From contig NZ_JAPNLM010000011.1 in assembly GCF_026627255.1 (NCBI RefSeq), positions 62,001 to 126,000 on the forward strand: DNA of 64,000 bases. The letters run 5' to 3'. The position numbers and the translations under genes are program-made. Below are positions 17,580 to 26,834 of this stretch, one piece after another. The notes beneath the pieces were generated by a model. That model saw nothing but the letters and a program-made list of their open reading frames with translations. It did not search any database and had not been told where the DNA came from. This DNA is from Streptomyces antarcticus (GTDB lineage: Bacteria; Actinomycetota; Actinomycetes; Streptomycetales; Streptomycetaceae). The stretch's first letter is position 1. Each line of letters begins with the position of its first letter.

Positions 17580-20036
17580 ATGGCACGGTGGAGATTCAGA
17601 GCGAGGCTGCCGATGGCGGCCACGGCCGCGGTGGCGGTGATGAGCACGTTGGCGGCGACCGGGTCGCAGCCCCCGACACAGGCGCAGGCGCCGGACAAGC
17701 CGACGATCCGCTACACCGAGTACGGGATCCCGCACATCATCGCATCGGACTGGAAGGGGCTGGGCACGGGCTACGGGTACGCCGCGGCCAAGGACAACAT
17801 CTGCACCCTGGCCGACACCTATCTGATGGTCAACGCCCAGCGGTCCCGCCATCTGGGGCCCGACGGCAAGGCGAGTCCCGGCGAGCACCAGAACACCACC
17901 ACCAATCTCAACAGCGACATCTACTTCCAACGGATGAACGACAACCGGGTGGTGGAGCGGCAGATCGACCTGCCCGCGCCCAACGGGCCGGAGCCGGAGG
18001 TGAAGGAGGCCATTCGCGGCTACGTCCAGGGCTACAACAGGTACCTGGCCGAGACGGGCGTGAACAACATCACCGACCCGGCCTGCCGCGGCAAGGCCTG
18101 GGTACGGCCGATCACGGAGCTGGACGTCTACCGGCACGCGCACGCCGAGATCATCATGGGCAGCGCCGACGTGCTGCTCGACGGTCAGGTGAACGCCGCA
18201 CCCCTGGGTGCTTCGGCCGCCACTGCCGCTCCGCCGGCCTCCTCGCCCGCGGAGACCGCGACGAAGATCCGCGACGCGCTGGCGGTCAGCCGTCAGCAGA
18301 GCATGGGCAGCAACGCGCTGGCGGTCGGCTCCCAGGGCGTGTCCGGGGGCACCAGCATGCTGCTCGCGAACCCGCACTTCCCCTGGCAGGGCAAGAACCG
18401 GATGTGGCAGAGCCAGCTGACGATCCCGGGAAGGATCAATGTCTCCGGGGCCAGCCTGCTCGGCTTCCCCGCGGTGAACATCGGGCACAACGACGACGTC
18501 GCCTGGAGCCACACGGTGGCCACGGTGGCTCCCTTCGGACTGTTCGACGTACAGGTCGATCCGCTGAACCCGACCCACTATCTGGTCGACGGCACCTGGC
18601 AGGCGATGACCTCACAGCAGGTCGGTGTGGACGTGCTGAACGCGGACGGTTCCATCGGTCGGGTCAACAGGACCTTGTGGGCCACCCGTTACGGGCCGAT
18701 CACCACACAGGTCCTGACCGTGGGACTGCCCTGGGTGGTCAGCGCGCACGCGGTGCGCGACGTGAACATGGGCAATCTGCGGGCGCTGAACACCTGGTTC
18801 CACCTCGACCAGGCCAAGGACGTCAACGAGGTGGTGAACACCCTGGAGACCACGCAGGGCGTCCCCTTCTTCAACACCGTCGCCTCCGACCGCAAGGGCA
18901 ATGCCCTGTACGCGGACATCCAGGCCACCCCGAACATCACCGACGAGCACGCACAGTCGTGCCTGACTCTGACCGGCCAGGCACTGTTCAACCAGGTGCT
19001 GCGGCTGCCGAACGTACCGCCGGTCTCCATCTTCGACGGCAAGCGCAGCGCGTGCGACTGGCCCGACGACCCGAGCGCGGTCGCGCCGGGACTGCTGGCC
19101 CCGCACAAGCAGCCGCGGCTGATCCGCAAGGACTTCGTGGGCAACGCCAACGACAGCGCCTGGCTGGCCAACCCCGAGCAACCGCTCTCCTTTCCCCGGG
19201 TGATGGGCGACACGGCAGCGCCCCGGTCGCTGCGCACCCAGGAGTTGATCCTCACCGCGCAGAAGCGGATCAACGGCACCGACGGCCTGCCGGGCCGGGG
19301 GTTCACGCCGGAGAGCATGCGGCAGTTGCTGTTCGCCGACAACAGCCGGGCCGCCGATCTGGCCCTCGACGCCACGGTGACGATGTGCCGGGGCCTGCCA
19401 TTCGGACTGATCCTGGTGGACGGCCAGCTGGTCAACGTGAGCGAGGCCTGCCCGATCCTGGCCGCCTGGAAGAGCCACGACTTCACGGCGGACAGCCGGG
19501 GATCCTGGCTGTTCGAGAACTACTGGTACTCCCTGCTCGGTGGTCAGTCGATCGAGAAGCTGCCGTGGCGGGTTCCCTTCGACCCCAAGGACCCGGTGCA
19601 CACGCCCAACTCGCTGGACGCCGGGAGCTCCGCGGTCCGCGACGCGTTCGGCCGGGCGGTGATCGCCCTGCGCAACGCTGGGATCCCGCTGAACGCGCCG
19701 TTGTCGGACGTCCAGAAGATCACGCGCAACGGTGAGCAGATCCCGATCCACGGGGCGGTCAGCGAGCTGGGGGTGCTGAACGTGGTCACTCCCGGCTCGG
19801 TCGACGGGAAGATGGACATCACTTTCGGGTCCAGTTTCGTCCAGGCGGTGCGGTTCACCGCCGAGGGTCCGCCGCAGGCCTCCTCCGTGTTGGCCTACTC
19901 CCAGTCGGCCAACCCGAATTCACCGCACTACGTCGATCAGACCAAGTTGTTCTCGGCGGGCCAGTGGGTGACCGAGCGGTTCACCGAGGAGCAGATCGCG
20001 GCGTCTCCGGCACTGGAGGTCAAGGTCCTGAACTGA
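17580..20036 (+). CDS. Secreted penicillin/AHL-acylase-family Ntn hydrolase
   Basis: The 818-residue protein starts at ATG 17580 behind GGGGAGGA. A signal peptide ends near residue 35. The layout is that of self-processing acylases: alpha subunit (about 36-205), spacer, and a beta subunit beginning with the nucleophile Ser244 in MGSNALAVGS. IGHNDDVAWSHTV supplies the conserved His/Asn region after the nucleophile. Length and motifs match the group of aculeacin A acylase and the Streptomyces AHL acylase AhlM, which remove fatty acyl chains from lipopeptides or homoserine lactones. The substrate here is not known; quorum quenching or antibiotic deacylation fits the secreted setting. An antigen-85-like gene follows on the same strand. 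Confidence 0.9.
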   Translation: MARWRFRARLPMAATAAVAVMSTLAATGSQPPTQAQAPDKPTIRYTEYGIPHIIASDWKGLGTGYGYAAAKDNICTLADTYLMVNAQRSRHLGPDGKASPGEHQNTTTNLNSDIYFQRMNDNRVVERQIDLPAPNGPEPEVKEAIRGYVQGYNRYLAETGVNNITDPACRGKAWVRPITELDVYRHAHAEIIMGSADVLLDGQVNAAPLGASAATAAPPASSPAETATKIRDALAVSRQQSMGSNALAVGSQGVSGGTSMLLANPHFPWQGKNRMWQSQLTIPGRINVSGASLLGFPAVNIGHNDDVAWSHTVATVAPFGLFDVQVDPLNPTHYLVDGTWQAMTSQQVGVDVLNADGSIGRVNRTLWATRYGPITTQVLTVGLPWVVSAHAVRDVNMGNLRALNTWFHLDQAKDVNEVVNTLETTQGVPFFNTVASDRKGNALYADIQATPNITDEHAQSCLTLTGQALFNQVLRLPNVPPVSIFDGKRSACDWPDDPSAVAPGLLAPHKQPRLIRKDFVGNANDSAWLANPEQPLSFPRVMGDTAAPRSLRTQELILTAQKRINGTDGLPGRGFTPESMRQLLFADNSRAADLALDATVTMCRGLPFGLILVDGQLVNVSEACPILAAWKSHDFTADSRGSWLFENYWYSLLGGQSIEKLPWRVPFDPKDPVHTPNSLDAGSSAVRDAFGRAVIALRNAGIPLNAPLSDVQKITRNGEQIPIHGAVSELGVLNVVTPGSVDGKMDITFGSSFVQAVRFTAEGPPQASSVLAYSQSANPNSPHYVDQTKLFSAGQWVTERFTEEQIAASPALEVKVLN

Positions 20037-20096
20037 GGCCGGTCTCCCGACCGGTCCCGTACCCGCGCAACGACAAGGCTCTGGAGGGAGCACGCT

Positions 20097-21116
20097 GTGA
20101 TGAGGAAAACAAGCCGGTGGCGCATGATGGTGGCCTTGATGGCCGCCGTGGTGGGCATGGCGGTGCCGGCAGGTTCGGCGCAGGCCGCCGACGGCACCGC
20201 GCCGCCGACGCTGACGGACGGGTTCGGCCTGACCCAGGTCGATTCGACGGTGGGCGGTCCCACCAACTTCTACATCACCGTGACCACACCCGAGGTCACA
20301 GGCAAGCACCACATCAAGATCATCCTGCCGAGCGGCTACTACGACGACCCGGCCAGGCGTTACCCGGTGCTGTACTTCCTGCACGGTTCGCCCGACGACC
20401 CGATCCAGCAGAACTATCCGGCGCTCACCACCTCCAACGAGATGATCACCGTGATCCCGGACGGCGGCGCCCGGGGCTGGTACGCCAACTGGCTCAACCA
20501 GAGGACCGCGGCCGGTGTCCAGAACTGGGAGAACTTCCACCTCAAGCAGGTGATCCCGTTCATCGACGCGAACCTGCGGACCATCGCCGCCAAGAAGGCC
20601 CGGGCCGTCGCCGGTGTCTCCATGGGCGGGTTCGGGGCCCTGCACTACGCCCAGGTCCGCCCCGACCTGTTCAGCCAGACCGCGTCCCTGTCGGGGGACA
20701 TCGACCTTTCGGTCAAGTCCATGAACCTGCGGATGGCCGTCGTCGCCTCCCTCGTCGGCTACCAGCCCAGCGTGGACAGTGATGCCGTGTTCGGCTCGCC
20801 CTACCCGGTGTTCAACGCCGACTGGAGGTTCAACGAGGTGGACCCGGCGGCGCACATGAACAAGCTCGCGGGAGTGGGGGTCTCCATCTACGTGGGCAAC
20901 GGCCGCGGAGACGTCACCGACCTGGAGTTCTGGGTCGAGAGCGCGTCCAAGCACGTCAAGGCCAGCATGGACGCCTTGGGGATGCCCTACTACTACGTCA
21001 ACTATGGCGACGGTTCCGGTTGGGGGACCCTCTGCAACGGCGGCCACAACGCCGGGTGCTGGGAAGAGGACCTCCGGGACCTGATCCCCAGGCTGGAACG
21101 GTCCTTCACCGCCTGA
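20097..21116 (+). CDS. Secreted antigen-85/esterase-D-like hydrolase, second copy
   Basis: The protein starts at GTG 20097 (or the adjacent ATG at 20100) after GGAGGGAGC and has 339 residues. A Sec signal ends at Ala-Gln-Ala (about 30). The domain has PVLYFLHGSPDDP (oxyanion loop), the elbow GVSMGGFGALHYA and a His in CNGGHNAGCWEED. It is paralogous to the esterase at 16272-17261 in order of motifs, but has a Sec instead of a Tat signal. It lies 60 bp after the acylase, with only a short hairpin (CCGGTC/GACCGG) between, so the two are probably co-transcribed. It may act on ester-linked acyl groups outside the cell. Confidence 0.88.
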   Translation: MMRKTSRWRMMVALMAAVVGMAVPAGSAQAADGTAPPTLTDGFGLTQVDSTVGGPTNFYITVTTPEVTGKHHIKIILPSGYYDDPARRYPVLYFLHGSPDDPIQQNYPALTTSNEMITVIPDGGARGWYANWLNQRTAAGVQNWENFHLKQVIPFIDANLRTIAAKKARAVAGVSMGGFGALHYAQVRPDLFSQTASLSGDIDLSVKSMNLRMAVVASLVGYQPSVDSDAVFGSPYPVFNADWRFNEVDPAAHMNKLAGVGVSIYVGNGRGDVTDLEFWVESASKHVKASMDALGMPYYYVNYGDGSGWGTLCNGGHNAGCWEEDLRDLIPRLERSFTA

Positions 21117-21156
21117 CCGTGTGCGGCCGGGCCGCCCCGATCCGGCGGCGGCCCGG

Positions 21157-22230
21157 TCAGCGCGGCGCGGTGACGACGCCGAGGCCGGCCTCGTCACCGC
21201 GCAGGATCATCTGGCGCGTCCGCCGCAGCATGCGGCTGGGCGGAACACCGAGGTCGTCTTCCAGACGGCGGCGGGCGCGCTCGAACACGGTCAGCGCGTC
21301 GGCCTGTCGGCCGCTGCGGTACAAGGCGCCCATGAGCATCGCGGCCACCGGCTCGTGCAGCGGGTGGGTCGCGGACAGGGCGAACAGCCCGGCGACCGCC
21401 TCGGAGTGCCGGCCCAGCCGCAGCTGCCCCTGCGCCATCCGCTGCGCGATGGCGATCCCGCGCTCGGACAGCCGTAGCCGCTCCAGCTCGGCGAGGGGTC
21501 CGGGCAGGCCGGCCAGAGGCTCCCCGCGGAACAGGTCCAGCGCCTGGGCGCACAGGCGGACCAGTTCGTCCGGCCCACCGGCCCGATCGGCCTCCTCGGC
21601 GCGGGCGACCAGTTGCTCCATGCGCGCCACGTCCACATCGACTGCGCCGGAGACCAGCCGGTAGCCGCAGCGGTCGTGCTCGATCACCGGGTCCGGGCGG
21701 CCGTCCCCGGCGTGCAGGGTTCTGCGCAGCCGGTAGACGTACACCGGCACCACGTTCGTGACCGGCGGTTCCATCCCCCACACCCCGTCGAGCAGTTCCT
21801 GCCGGCTGACCGTCCGGTCCACGCGCAGCGCCAGCGCGGCCAGTACGGCTTGCTGGCGCAAGTGCCCCAGTTTCAGTGGCCGCCCGTCCTGCCGTGCGTG
21901 GACCGGTCCGAGCAGGGAGATCTGCACCTTCGAGCCGGCCGCACGGCCTGAGCCGGTCCGCGGCACCGGGTTCACCGCCTGCGTACGAGGGCCGCTGCCG
22001 GGCACGACCAGGCCGCAGTCGAAGGCGTGGACGATGGCGGCGGCCCGGTCGCGCAGCCCGAGTTTCACGAGGATCCGTGCGAGGTGCCCGGCGACGGCGT
22101 CCTCGGGCATGGCCAGGGCGGCGGCTATCTCGTCGTCCCGAAGGCCGCAACCGATCGCGTGGAGCACCTTGCGCTCCCGGCGCACGAGGGCGGTGGCGGT
22201 TGGCGGGCAGGCGGTGGCAGTCGTCGGCAT
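21157..22230 (-). CDS. SARP-type regulator with an N-terminal LuxR-like helix-turn-helix
   Basis: The 357-residue protein starts at ATG 22230 behind GGGGAGC; much longer in-frame extensions overlap the divergent gene and are rejected. Residues 12-65 look like a LuxR-type HTH (RRERKVLHAIGCGLRDDEIA, then HLARILVKLGLRDRAAAIVH). Residues 100-195 form an OmpR-like winged helix of SARP regulators (KVQISLLGPVHARQDGRPLK, RQELLDGVWGMEPP, VYVYRLRRTL). Residues 200-345 form the bacterial transcriptional activation domain with TPR-like helices. SARPs activate nearby gene clusters. It sits between the acylase/esterase pair and the lysozyme-like gene, so it is the obvious candidate regulator of the secretome island. 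Confidence 0.88.
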   Translation of the reverse strand: MPTTATACPPTATALVRRERKVLHAIGCGLRDDEIAAALAMPEDAVAGHLARILVKLGLRDRAAAIVHAFDCGLVVPGSGPRTQAVNPVPRTGSGRAAGSKVQISLLGPVHARQDGRPLKLGHLRQQAVLAALALRVDRTVSRQELLDGVWGMEPPVTNVVPVYVYRLRRTLHAGDGRPDPVIEHDRCGYRLVSGAVDVDVARMEQLVARAEEADRAGGPDELVRLCAQALDLFRGEPLAGLPGPLAELERLRLSERGIAIAQRMAQGQLRLGRHSEAVAGLFALSATHPLHEPVAAMLMGALYRSGRQADALTVFERARRRLEDDLGVPPSRMLRRTRQMILRGDEAGLGVVTAPR

Positions 22231-22482
22231 CACTGCTCCCCGGGCTCCAGGCTGGCCGGTCGGTCCGGCCGATGCGGTCCGGTCGACAAGGTAGGGGTGG
22301 GTGCGCCGTGGGAGGCATCCGGAACGATCCGGAGTGACAAGGGCGATGGTCCCCGGTGAACTCTGTGTGCCCGGACTCCTCCGGCCGGTGCCCGATGCGC
22401 GTCGAACAGGTCGGCCGCCGCGGCCGGCAGCCGGAGGTCGAGCGGATTCCGCGCACTTCACTTCACGACAGAAGGGAACAAC
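22231..22482. promoter_or_regulatory. Divergent promoter region with possible SARP direct repeats
   Basis: The 252 bp lie between the SARP gene and the lysozyme-like propeller gene, which are divergent. ATCCGGA occurs twice in direct orientation at 22317-22323 and 22327-22333, 10 bp apart, close to the one-turn spacing typical of SARP heptamer repeats. GGTCCGG also occurs twice near 22262-22282. These are candidate operator sites only. Direct autoregulation is an inference. Confidence 0.4.
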
Positions 22483-24147
22483 ATGGCGATATCCGGCTTG
22501 TGCCGCATGTTCACCAGACTGGCCTTCGCGGTCGGCATATGGGCGCTGGTCATCGGTATGACGGCCTCGGTCGCCTCCGCCGCGCACGCGCCCGTTCCGG
22601 TCCCGGGCGGTGACCGCTCCGGCGTCTCGCGGTACTTCAGCGGCCCGCAGGGCTTCGCCATTCCGACCGTGCCGTGCGATCCGGCCGGCCCGTCGGCCAC
22701 CGACGGCATCCTGGCCGACCAGCTCAACCCCCAGTTGCGCGCGAAGATGGCCGGATACATGGACGCCTACAAGGTGTCCTGCGCGCGGATGGTGACGCAG
22801 GCGGTGAAGGACCGGGGGCTGAACCAGAGGGCCGCGGCCATCGCCATCGCCACGGTCATCGTGGAGTCCAGCCTCAACAACTACGCCCAGGCCGTTGACT
22901 ACACCAGCCTCGGGCTGTTCCAGCAGCAGGACTGGTGGGGCACCCGGGAGGAGCGTCTGAACCCGGCCTATGCCACCAACGCCTTCTTCGACGAGGCGGA
23001 ACGGATGTATCCGGGCGGCTCGTGGAACAACGAGGCGATCGGAGAGGTGTGCTGGCACGTTCAGCGGCCGAGGGAGGACCTGCGCGGCCTGTACGCCATC
23101 GAGGCGGACGACGCGGTACTCATCGCCAACGCCCTGTGGTCCGGTACGAGCGCAGGCGGCCCCAAGCACCCGTACGCCTCGGGCCGGGTGACCACCGGGC
23201 GGTCCGCGGACGGTCGGCTCGAGGCCTTCGCCGCCGGCGCGGACGGCGTGTACCACTCGTGGCAGACCGCGGTGAACGGCGGCTGGTCGCAGTGGCGCTT
23301 CGAAGGGGGCCCGCGCAACGCGCAGTTGGCCGTGGCGTCCAACGCGGACGGTCGGCTGGAGCTGTTCGCGCTGTCGGACAGCACTTTCGACCACATGTGG
23401 CAGACCGCGCCCGGCGGGAGCTGGTCGGCCTGGGGGAACTTCGGCGGCGGAGGGCACCGACTGGCCGCGGGCAACAACGCCGACGGCCGCATCGAGGTGT
23501 TCGCCTCCAACGCCACGGGCGTGTTCCACAGGTGGCAGACCGCGCCCAGCGGCGGTTGGGCCAACTGGGAGGGCACCGCCGGCGGCCCGGCGAACTCCCG
23601 GCTCGCCATCGAAACCGCGCCCGACGGGCGCCTCGAGGTCTTCGCGCTCTCCGACTCGACCTTCGAGCACCTCTACCAGACCGGAGTCAACGGCGGCTGG
23701 TCCGCCTGGGAGAACTTCGGCGGCGGAGGGCACGACCTGTCCGCCGGCTACAACCAGGACGGCAGGCTCGAGGTGTTCGCCTCCAATGCCAACGGCGTGT
23801 TCCACCGCTGGCAGACCAGCCCGACCTCGTGGTCGGAGTGGACGGGCATGGGCGGAATCACCAACGCCGAACTGACCGTCTCGCGGTCGGCCGACGGCCG
23901 GGTCGAGGTGTACGCGATCAACGCCAACGCCGCGAGCCACGCCTGGCAGACCCGCCCGAACGCCCCGTTCTCGGAGTGGGAGACCTTCGGCGGCGGCGGC
24001 ACCGAGATCGCCGCGGGCAACAACGCCGACGGCCGCATCGAGGTGTTCGCCACCAGTCACGCCGGTGTCTACCACAAGTGGCAGACCGGCTTCGCCACGT
24101 GGTCGGAGTGGGCCTGGCTGAACGATGCCGGGCCGGCGATGACATAG
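22483..24147 (+). CDS. Secreted lysozyme-like enzyme with PLL-type lectin propeller
   Basis: The 554-residue protein starts at ATG 22483 after AGAAGGGA. A Sec signal ends near residue 34. Residues about 75-220 resemble a lysozyme-superfamily domain: AAAIAIATVIVESSLNN with candidate catalytic Glu128, then YTSLGLFQQQDWWGT and GGSWNNEAIGEVCW. Such domains cleave the glycan strands of peptidoglycan. From about 232 to 550 seven repeats carry ADGRLEVFA and WSAWENFGGGG, the same PLL-type propeller as the M23 and GH43-like proteins. It thus pairs a glycan-cutting domain with the lectin used by the peptide-cutting enzyme. It is divergent from the SARP gene. Confidence 0.87.
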   Translation: MAISGLCRMFTRLAFAVGIWALVIGMTASVASAAHAPVPVPGGDRSGVSRYFSGPQGFAIPTVPCDPAGPSATDGILADQLNPQLRAKMAGYMDAYKVSCARMVTQAVKDRGLNQRAAAIAIATVIVESSLNNYAQAVDYTSLGLFQQQDWWGTREERLNPAYATNAFFDEAERMYPGGSWNNEAIGEVCWHVQRPREDLRGLYAIEADDAVLIANALWSGTSAGGPKHPYASGRVTTGRSADGRLEAFAAGADGVYHSWQTAVNGGWSQWRFEGGPRNAQLAVASNADGRLELFALSDSTFDHMWQTAPGGSWSAWGNFGGGGHRLAAGNNADGRIEVFASNATGVFHRWQTAPSGGWANWEGTAGGPANSRLAIETAPDGRLEVFALSDSTFEHLYQTGVNGGWSAWENFGGGGHDLSAGYNQDGRLEVFASNANGVFHRWQTSPTSWSEWTGMGGITNAELTVSRSADGRVEVYAINANAASHAWQTRPNAPFSEWETFGGGGTEIAAGNNADGRIEVFATSHAGVYHKWQTGFATWSEWAWLNDAGPAMT

Positions 24148-24329
24148 GCCGTCTCTTCCGGATCTTGCCGGGCCGCGGCGCCCGGCACCGCGTCCCATGG
24201 GACCGGCCTGTGGGCGGGCGGCCGCGGTCCGCTCCCTCCGAGCTCGACCCGCTTCACCACCGGTGTCAGGCGCCGCGGGTGGCTTCGTCCGCTCCTGGTT
24301 CGCCGGTGCTTCTTCCCTGCTCGCGCCCG

Positions 24330-25022
24330 CCGGGCAACACCCAGACCACCAACGCGCTTCTGCGCGAGGCCAGGTGTGGAGGTCGTCACCATCGTCGGCG
24401 CCGAGCTCGGCCGAGGAGATGGCGGCGGGCACTGCGGGCGCGATTCCGCAGCCCGACGCGAGGCGCCGGCGCCCAGCAATGCGGTGCTACCGGGACCGTG
24501 AACTTCATCCGCTCGATCTGCTCCAGCCACTGAATCACCGGCTTCTTCGGCCTGGACGGCTCCGCCCCGGCCCCCGGAGGTCTGCCCGCCCCGAGCGGCC
24601 TGGCCGCCACCGGTACGAACGACACTTCCGTCACCTTGAACTGGGACAGCGTGAGCGGCGCCACGTCCTACGCGGTGTACCGGGACGGCTTCCGGGTGGC
24701 GACACCCACCGCCGCCCCGTTCACCGACGCGGCTCTGAGCGCGGGAAGCAGCCACACGTACAGCGTGGCCACCCGTGACGCGGCCGGCACCGGGGGAGCC
24801 CGCTCGGGGGACATCACCGTCACGACCACGGGCGCCGCCCCGAAGTGCTGGACCGCGAACAACTACCAGCAGGTCCAGGCCGGACGGGCCACCACCGACG
24901 GCAGCCATGCCTACGCCAAGGGCTCGAAGCAGAACATGGGCCTCTACAACACCTTCGTCACGCACACCCTGAAGGAATCACCGGCCGGCTACTACGTCAT
25001 CGCCGACGGCACCTGCCCCTGA
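24330..25022 (+). pseudogene. Poly(3-hydroxybutyrate) depolymerase remnant
   Basis: In one phase the sequence reads GATGTVNFIRSICSSH, hits TGA at 24531-24533, then resumes in the same frame with ITGFFGLDGS, a fibronectin type III domain (TLNWDSVSGATSYAVYRDG) and a terminal module CWTANNYQQVQAGRATT... ending GYYVIADGTCP. The C-terminal pattern is that of short-chain PHA depolymerases. The stop sits where Trp is expected (a TGG to TGA change), and sequence upstream of about 24330 lacks the catalytic hydrolase. The relic lies just before a possible PHB-oligomer hydrolase gene. Confidence 0.65.
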
Positions 25023-25196
25023 CCGCTGCGCTGGGGCAGCCCGTGGCGGCGGACGGTACAGGAGGTCTCGCCCGCCGCTCGTGGTACTCGGCCCCACCTA
25101 CCGGGCCGCGGCTGTGGGGATCGCACCCCTGACTCGGGCGGTGTCCTGCGCAATAGCGTCCCGCTTGCCCGTAGACGTCACCCATCGGAGGTACCC

Positions 25197-26660
25197 GTGC
25201 CCCCCGTCGTCACATCAGCAGCACAGTGGAGAGAGCCGAGGCCCAGGCGCCGTACCAGAACGCTTCGGCATGCCATCGCGGCGGCAGCGGCGCTCGTGAC
25301 CCTCGCTGCCGTTCCGGCCGCCGCTGCCCCGCACCGGAGCGAGGCGGAAGCCTCCGGGTCAGGGCACTGCGCGATGATTTCGTGGCTGAGAGTGCCTGGT
25401 GCCGAACGGCAGGACAAGTCCTGCCTGGACGAGCTCACCACGGCCGGGACCGTTGCCTCCGGGCATACCGACAAGGCCGACTGGGCGGGGCTGACCCCGG
25501 CCGCTCTGGCCGTGCCGAGCGGCGTGCCCGGTATCCAGATCGACGGATACTTCCCGGACACCTCGACCACCAACACCAACCACGGCTGGCAGCACGACGC
25601 GCAATTCGTCATCCGGTTGCCCGACCGCTGGAACGGCGGACTCGTCATCGCGGGCTCCCCGGGGGTTCGCGAGCAGTACGCCAACGACCGGGCCATCGGG
25701 GACTGGGTCCTCTCGCGCGGATACGCGTTCGCGGCGACGGACAAGGGCAACACCGGTGCCGCCTTCCACCGAGACGGTGCCGCACCCGGTGACGCCATCG
25801 CCGAATGGAACAGCCGGGTCACCGAGCTCACCCGCGCTGCCCGCGCGGTGGTCACACAGCGCTATCTCCGTCCCCCCACCCGCACACTCGCCACGGGCAT
25901 GTCCAACGGCGGTTACCTCGTGCGGTGGCAGCTGGAGAACCATCCCGAGCTCTACGACGGCGGCGTGGACTGGGAGGGCACGCTCTGGAGGGAGGAGGGG
26001 CCGAATCTCCTCACCTTCCTTCCGCCCGCACTGACTGCCTATCCCGACTATGCGGCGGGAGGCGAGGGCGCGGACCGGGCCCATCAGTTGATGACCGCAG
26101 CCGGCTTCCCCGCAGGTTCCGAGTTCCTCTGGCCCTTCCACCACCAGTACTACTGGGACGTTACCCAGCGGATCTACCGCGAAGAGCTGGATCCGGACTA
26201 CGACGGCGCCCAGGAGGCCGGAACCCCGTTCTGCGCACCCGGCACACCTGCCTGCGACGCGGACTACGACTACGGCTCCCGGCCGCAGAGCGTTCGTCAC
26301 GCGGTGTCGAAGATCGCCCTGACCGGTAGGATCGGCAAACCCCTGATCACCCTGCACGGCACCCTCGACGTGCTGCTGCCCATCGGCAAGGACTCGGACA
26401 TCTACGCCGGGATGGTGAACGACGCGGGCCGCCGCCACCTCTTCCGCTACTACCGCGTCGAGGCGGGAACCCACGTCGACTCGCTGTACGACTCCTTCCC
26501 CGACAAGCTCCGGCCGTTGGTGCCCTGCCATCGCTCCGCCTTCACCGCACTGGAGAACTGGCTCGGCCGTGGTCAGCAGCCGCCGCCCAGCCGAACCCTG
26601 CCACGCCCCGGCTCCGCAACCCCCGAAAGCCTGCTGACCAGCTGCCGTCTCGCCTCGTAG
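25197..26660 (+). CDS. Secreted tannase/3-hydroxybutyrate-oligomer-hydrolase-like alpha/beta hydrolase
   Basis: GTG at 25197 is the start, with GGAGG about 7 nt upstream; the product has 487 residues. The signal peptide ends near residue 45 (VPAAAAP). The core has RWNGGLVIAGSPGVREQYAN, YAFAATDKGNTGAAFH, the nucleophile elbow TGMSNGGYLVRW, an acidic residue in PLITLHGTLDVLLP and a late His in EAGTHVDSLYD. This order fits the tannase/feruloyl-esterase family, which also contains 3-hydroxybutyrate oligomer hydrolases. The neighbouring PHB-depolymerase relic and SDR fragment favour a polyester-oligomer role, but tannin or aromatic esters remain possible. It appears intact. Confidence 0.8.
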   Translation: MPPVVTSAAQWREPRPRRRTRTLRHAIAAAAALVTLAAVPAAAAPHRSEAEASGSGHCAMISWLRVPGAERQDKSCLDELTTAGTVASGHTDKADWAGLTPAALAVPSGVPGIQIDGYFPDTSTTNTNHGWQHDAQFVIRLPDRWNGGLVIAGSPGVREQYANDRAIGDWVLSRGYAFAATDKGNTGAAFHRDGAAPGDAIAEWNSRVTELTRAARAVVTQRYLRPPTRTLATGMSNGGYLVRWQLENHPELYDGGVDWEGTLWREEGPNLLTFLPPALTAYPDYAAGGEGADRAHQLMTAAGFPAGSEFLWPFHHQYYWDVTQRIYREELDPDYDGAQEAGTPFCAPGTPACDADYDYGSRPQSVRHAVSKIALTGRIGKPLITLHGTLDVLLPIGKDSDIYAGMVNDAGRRHLFRYYRVEAGTHVDSLYDSFPDKLRPLVPCHRSAFTALENWLGRGQQPPPSRTLPRPGSATPESLLTSCRLAS

Positions 26661-26834
26661 CAATCCGGTTCAGCCAGTATCCGGAGCAGGATCCCCGCAT
26701 CGGGGGTCCTGCTCTTCCGTATCCGCTACCTACCGCGATGTCCGCTCGGTGACGCTCGGCGCCGCTCTTGCCGGGGCTCCCACCACATGGCCGGTTCCGA
26801 CTGTGGGGGATGCACACATGGGAGTGACGCTCGT

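Noticed and set aside
20037..20096. Terminator between acylase and second esterase
   Set aside because: Only a 6-bp CCGGTC/GACCGG stem is present, too weak to call; co-transcription is more likely.
22231..24432. Extension of the SARP gene by 700 codons upstream
   Set aside because: The extension lies antisense to the lysozyme-like propeller gene; ATG 22230 has a proper ribosome site and starts the HTH.
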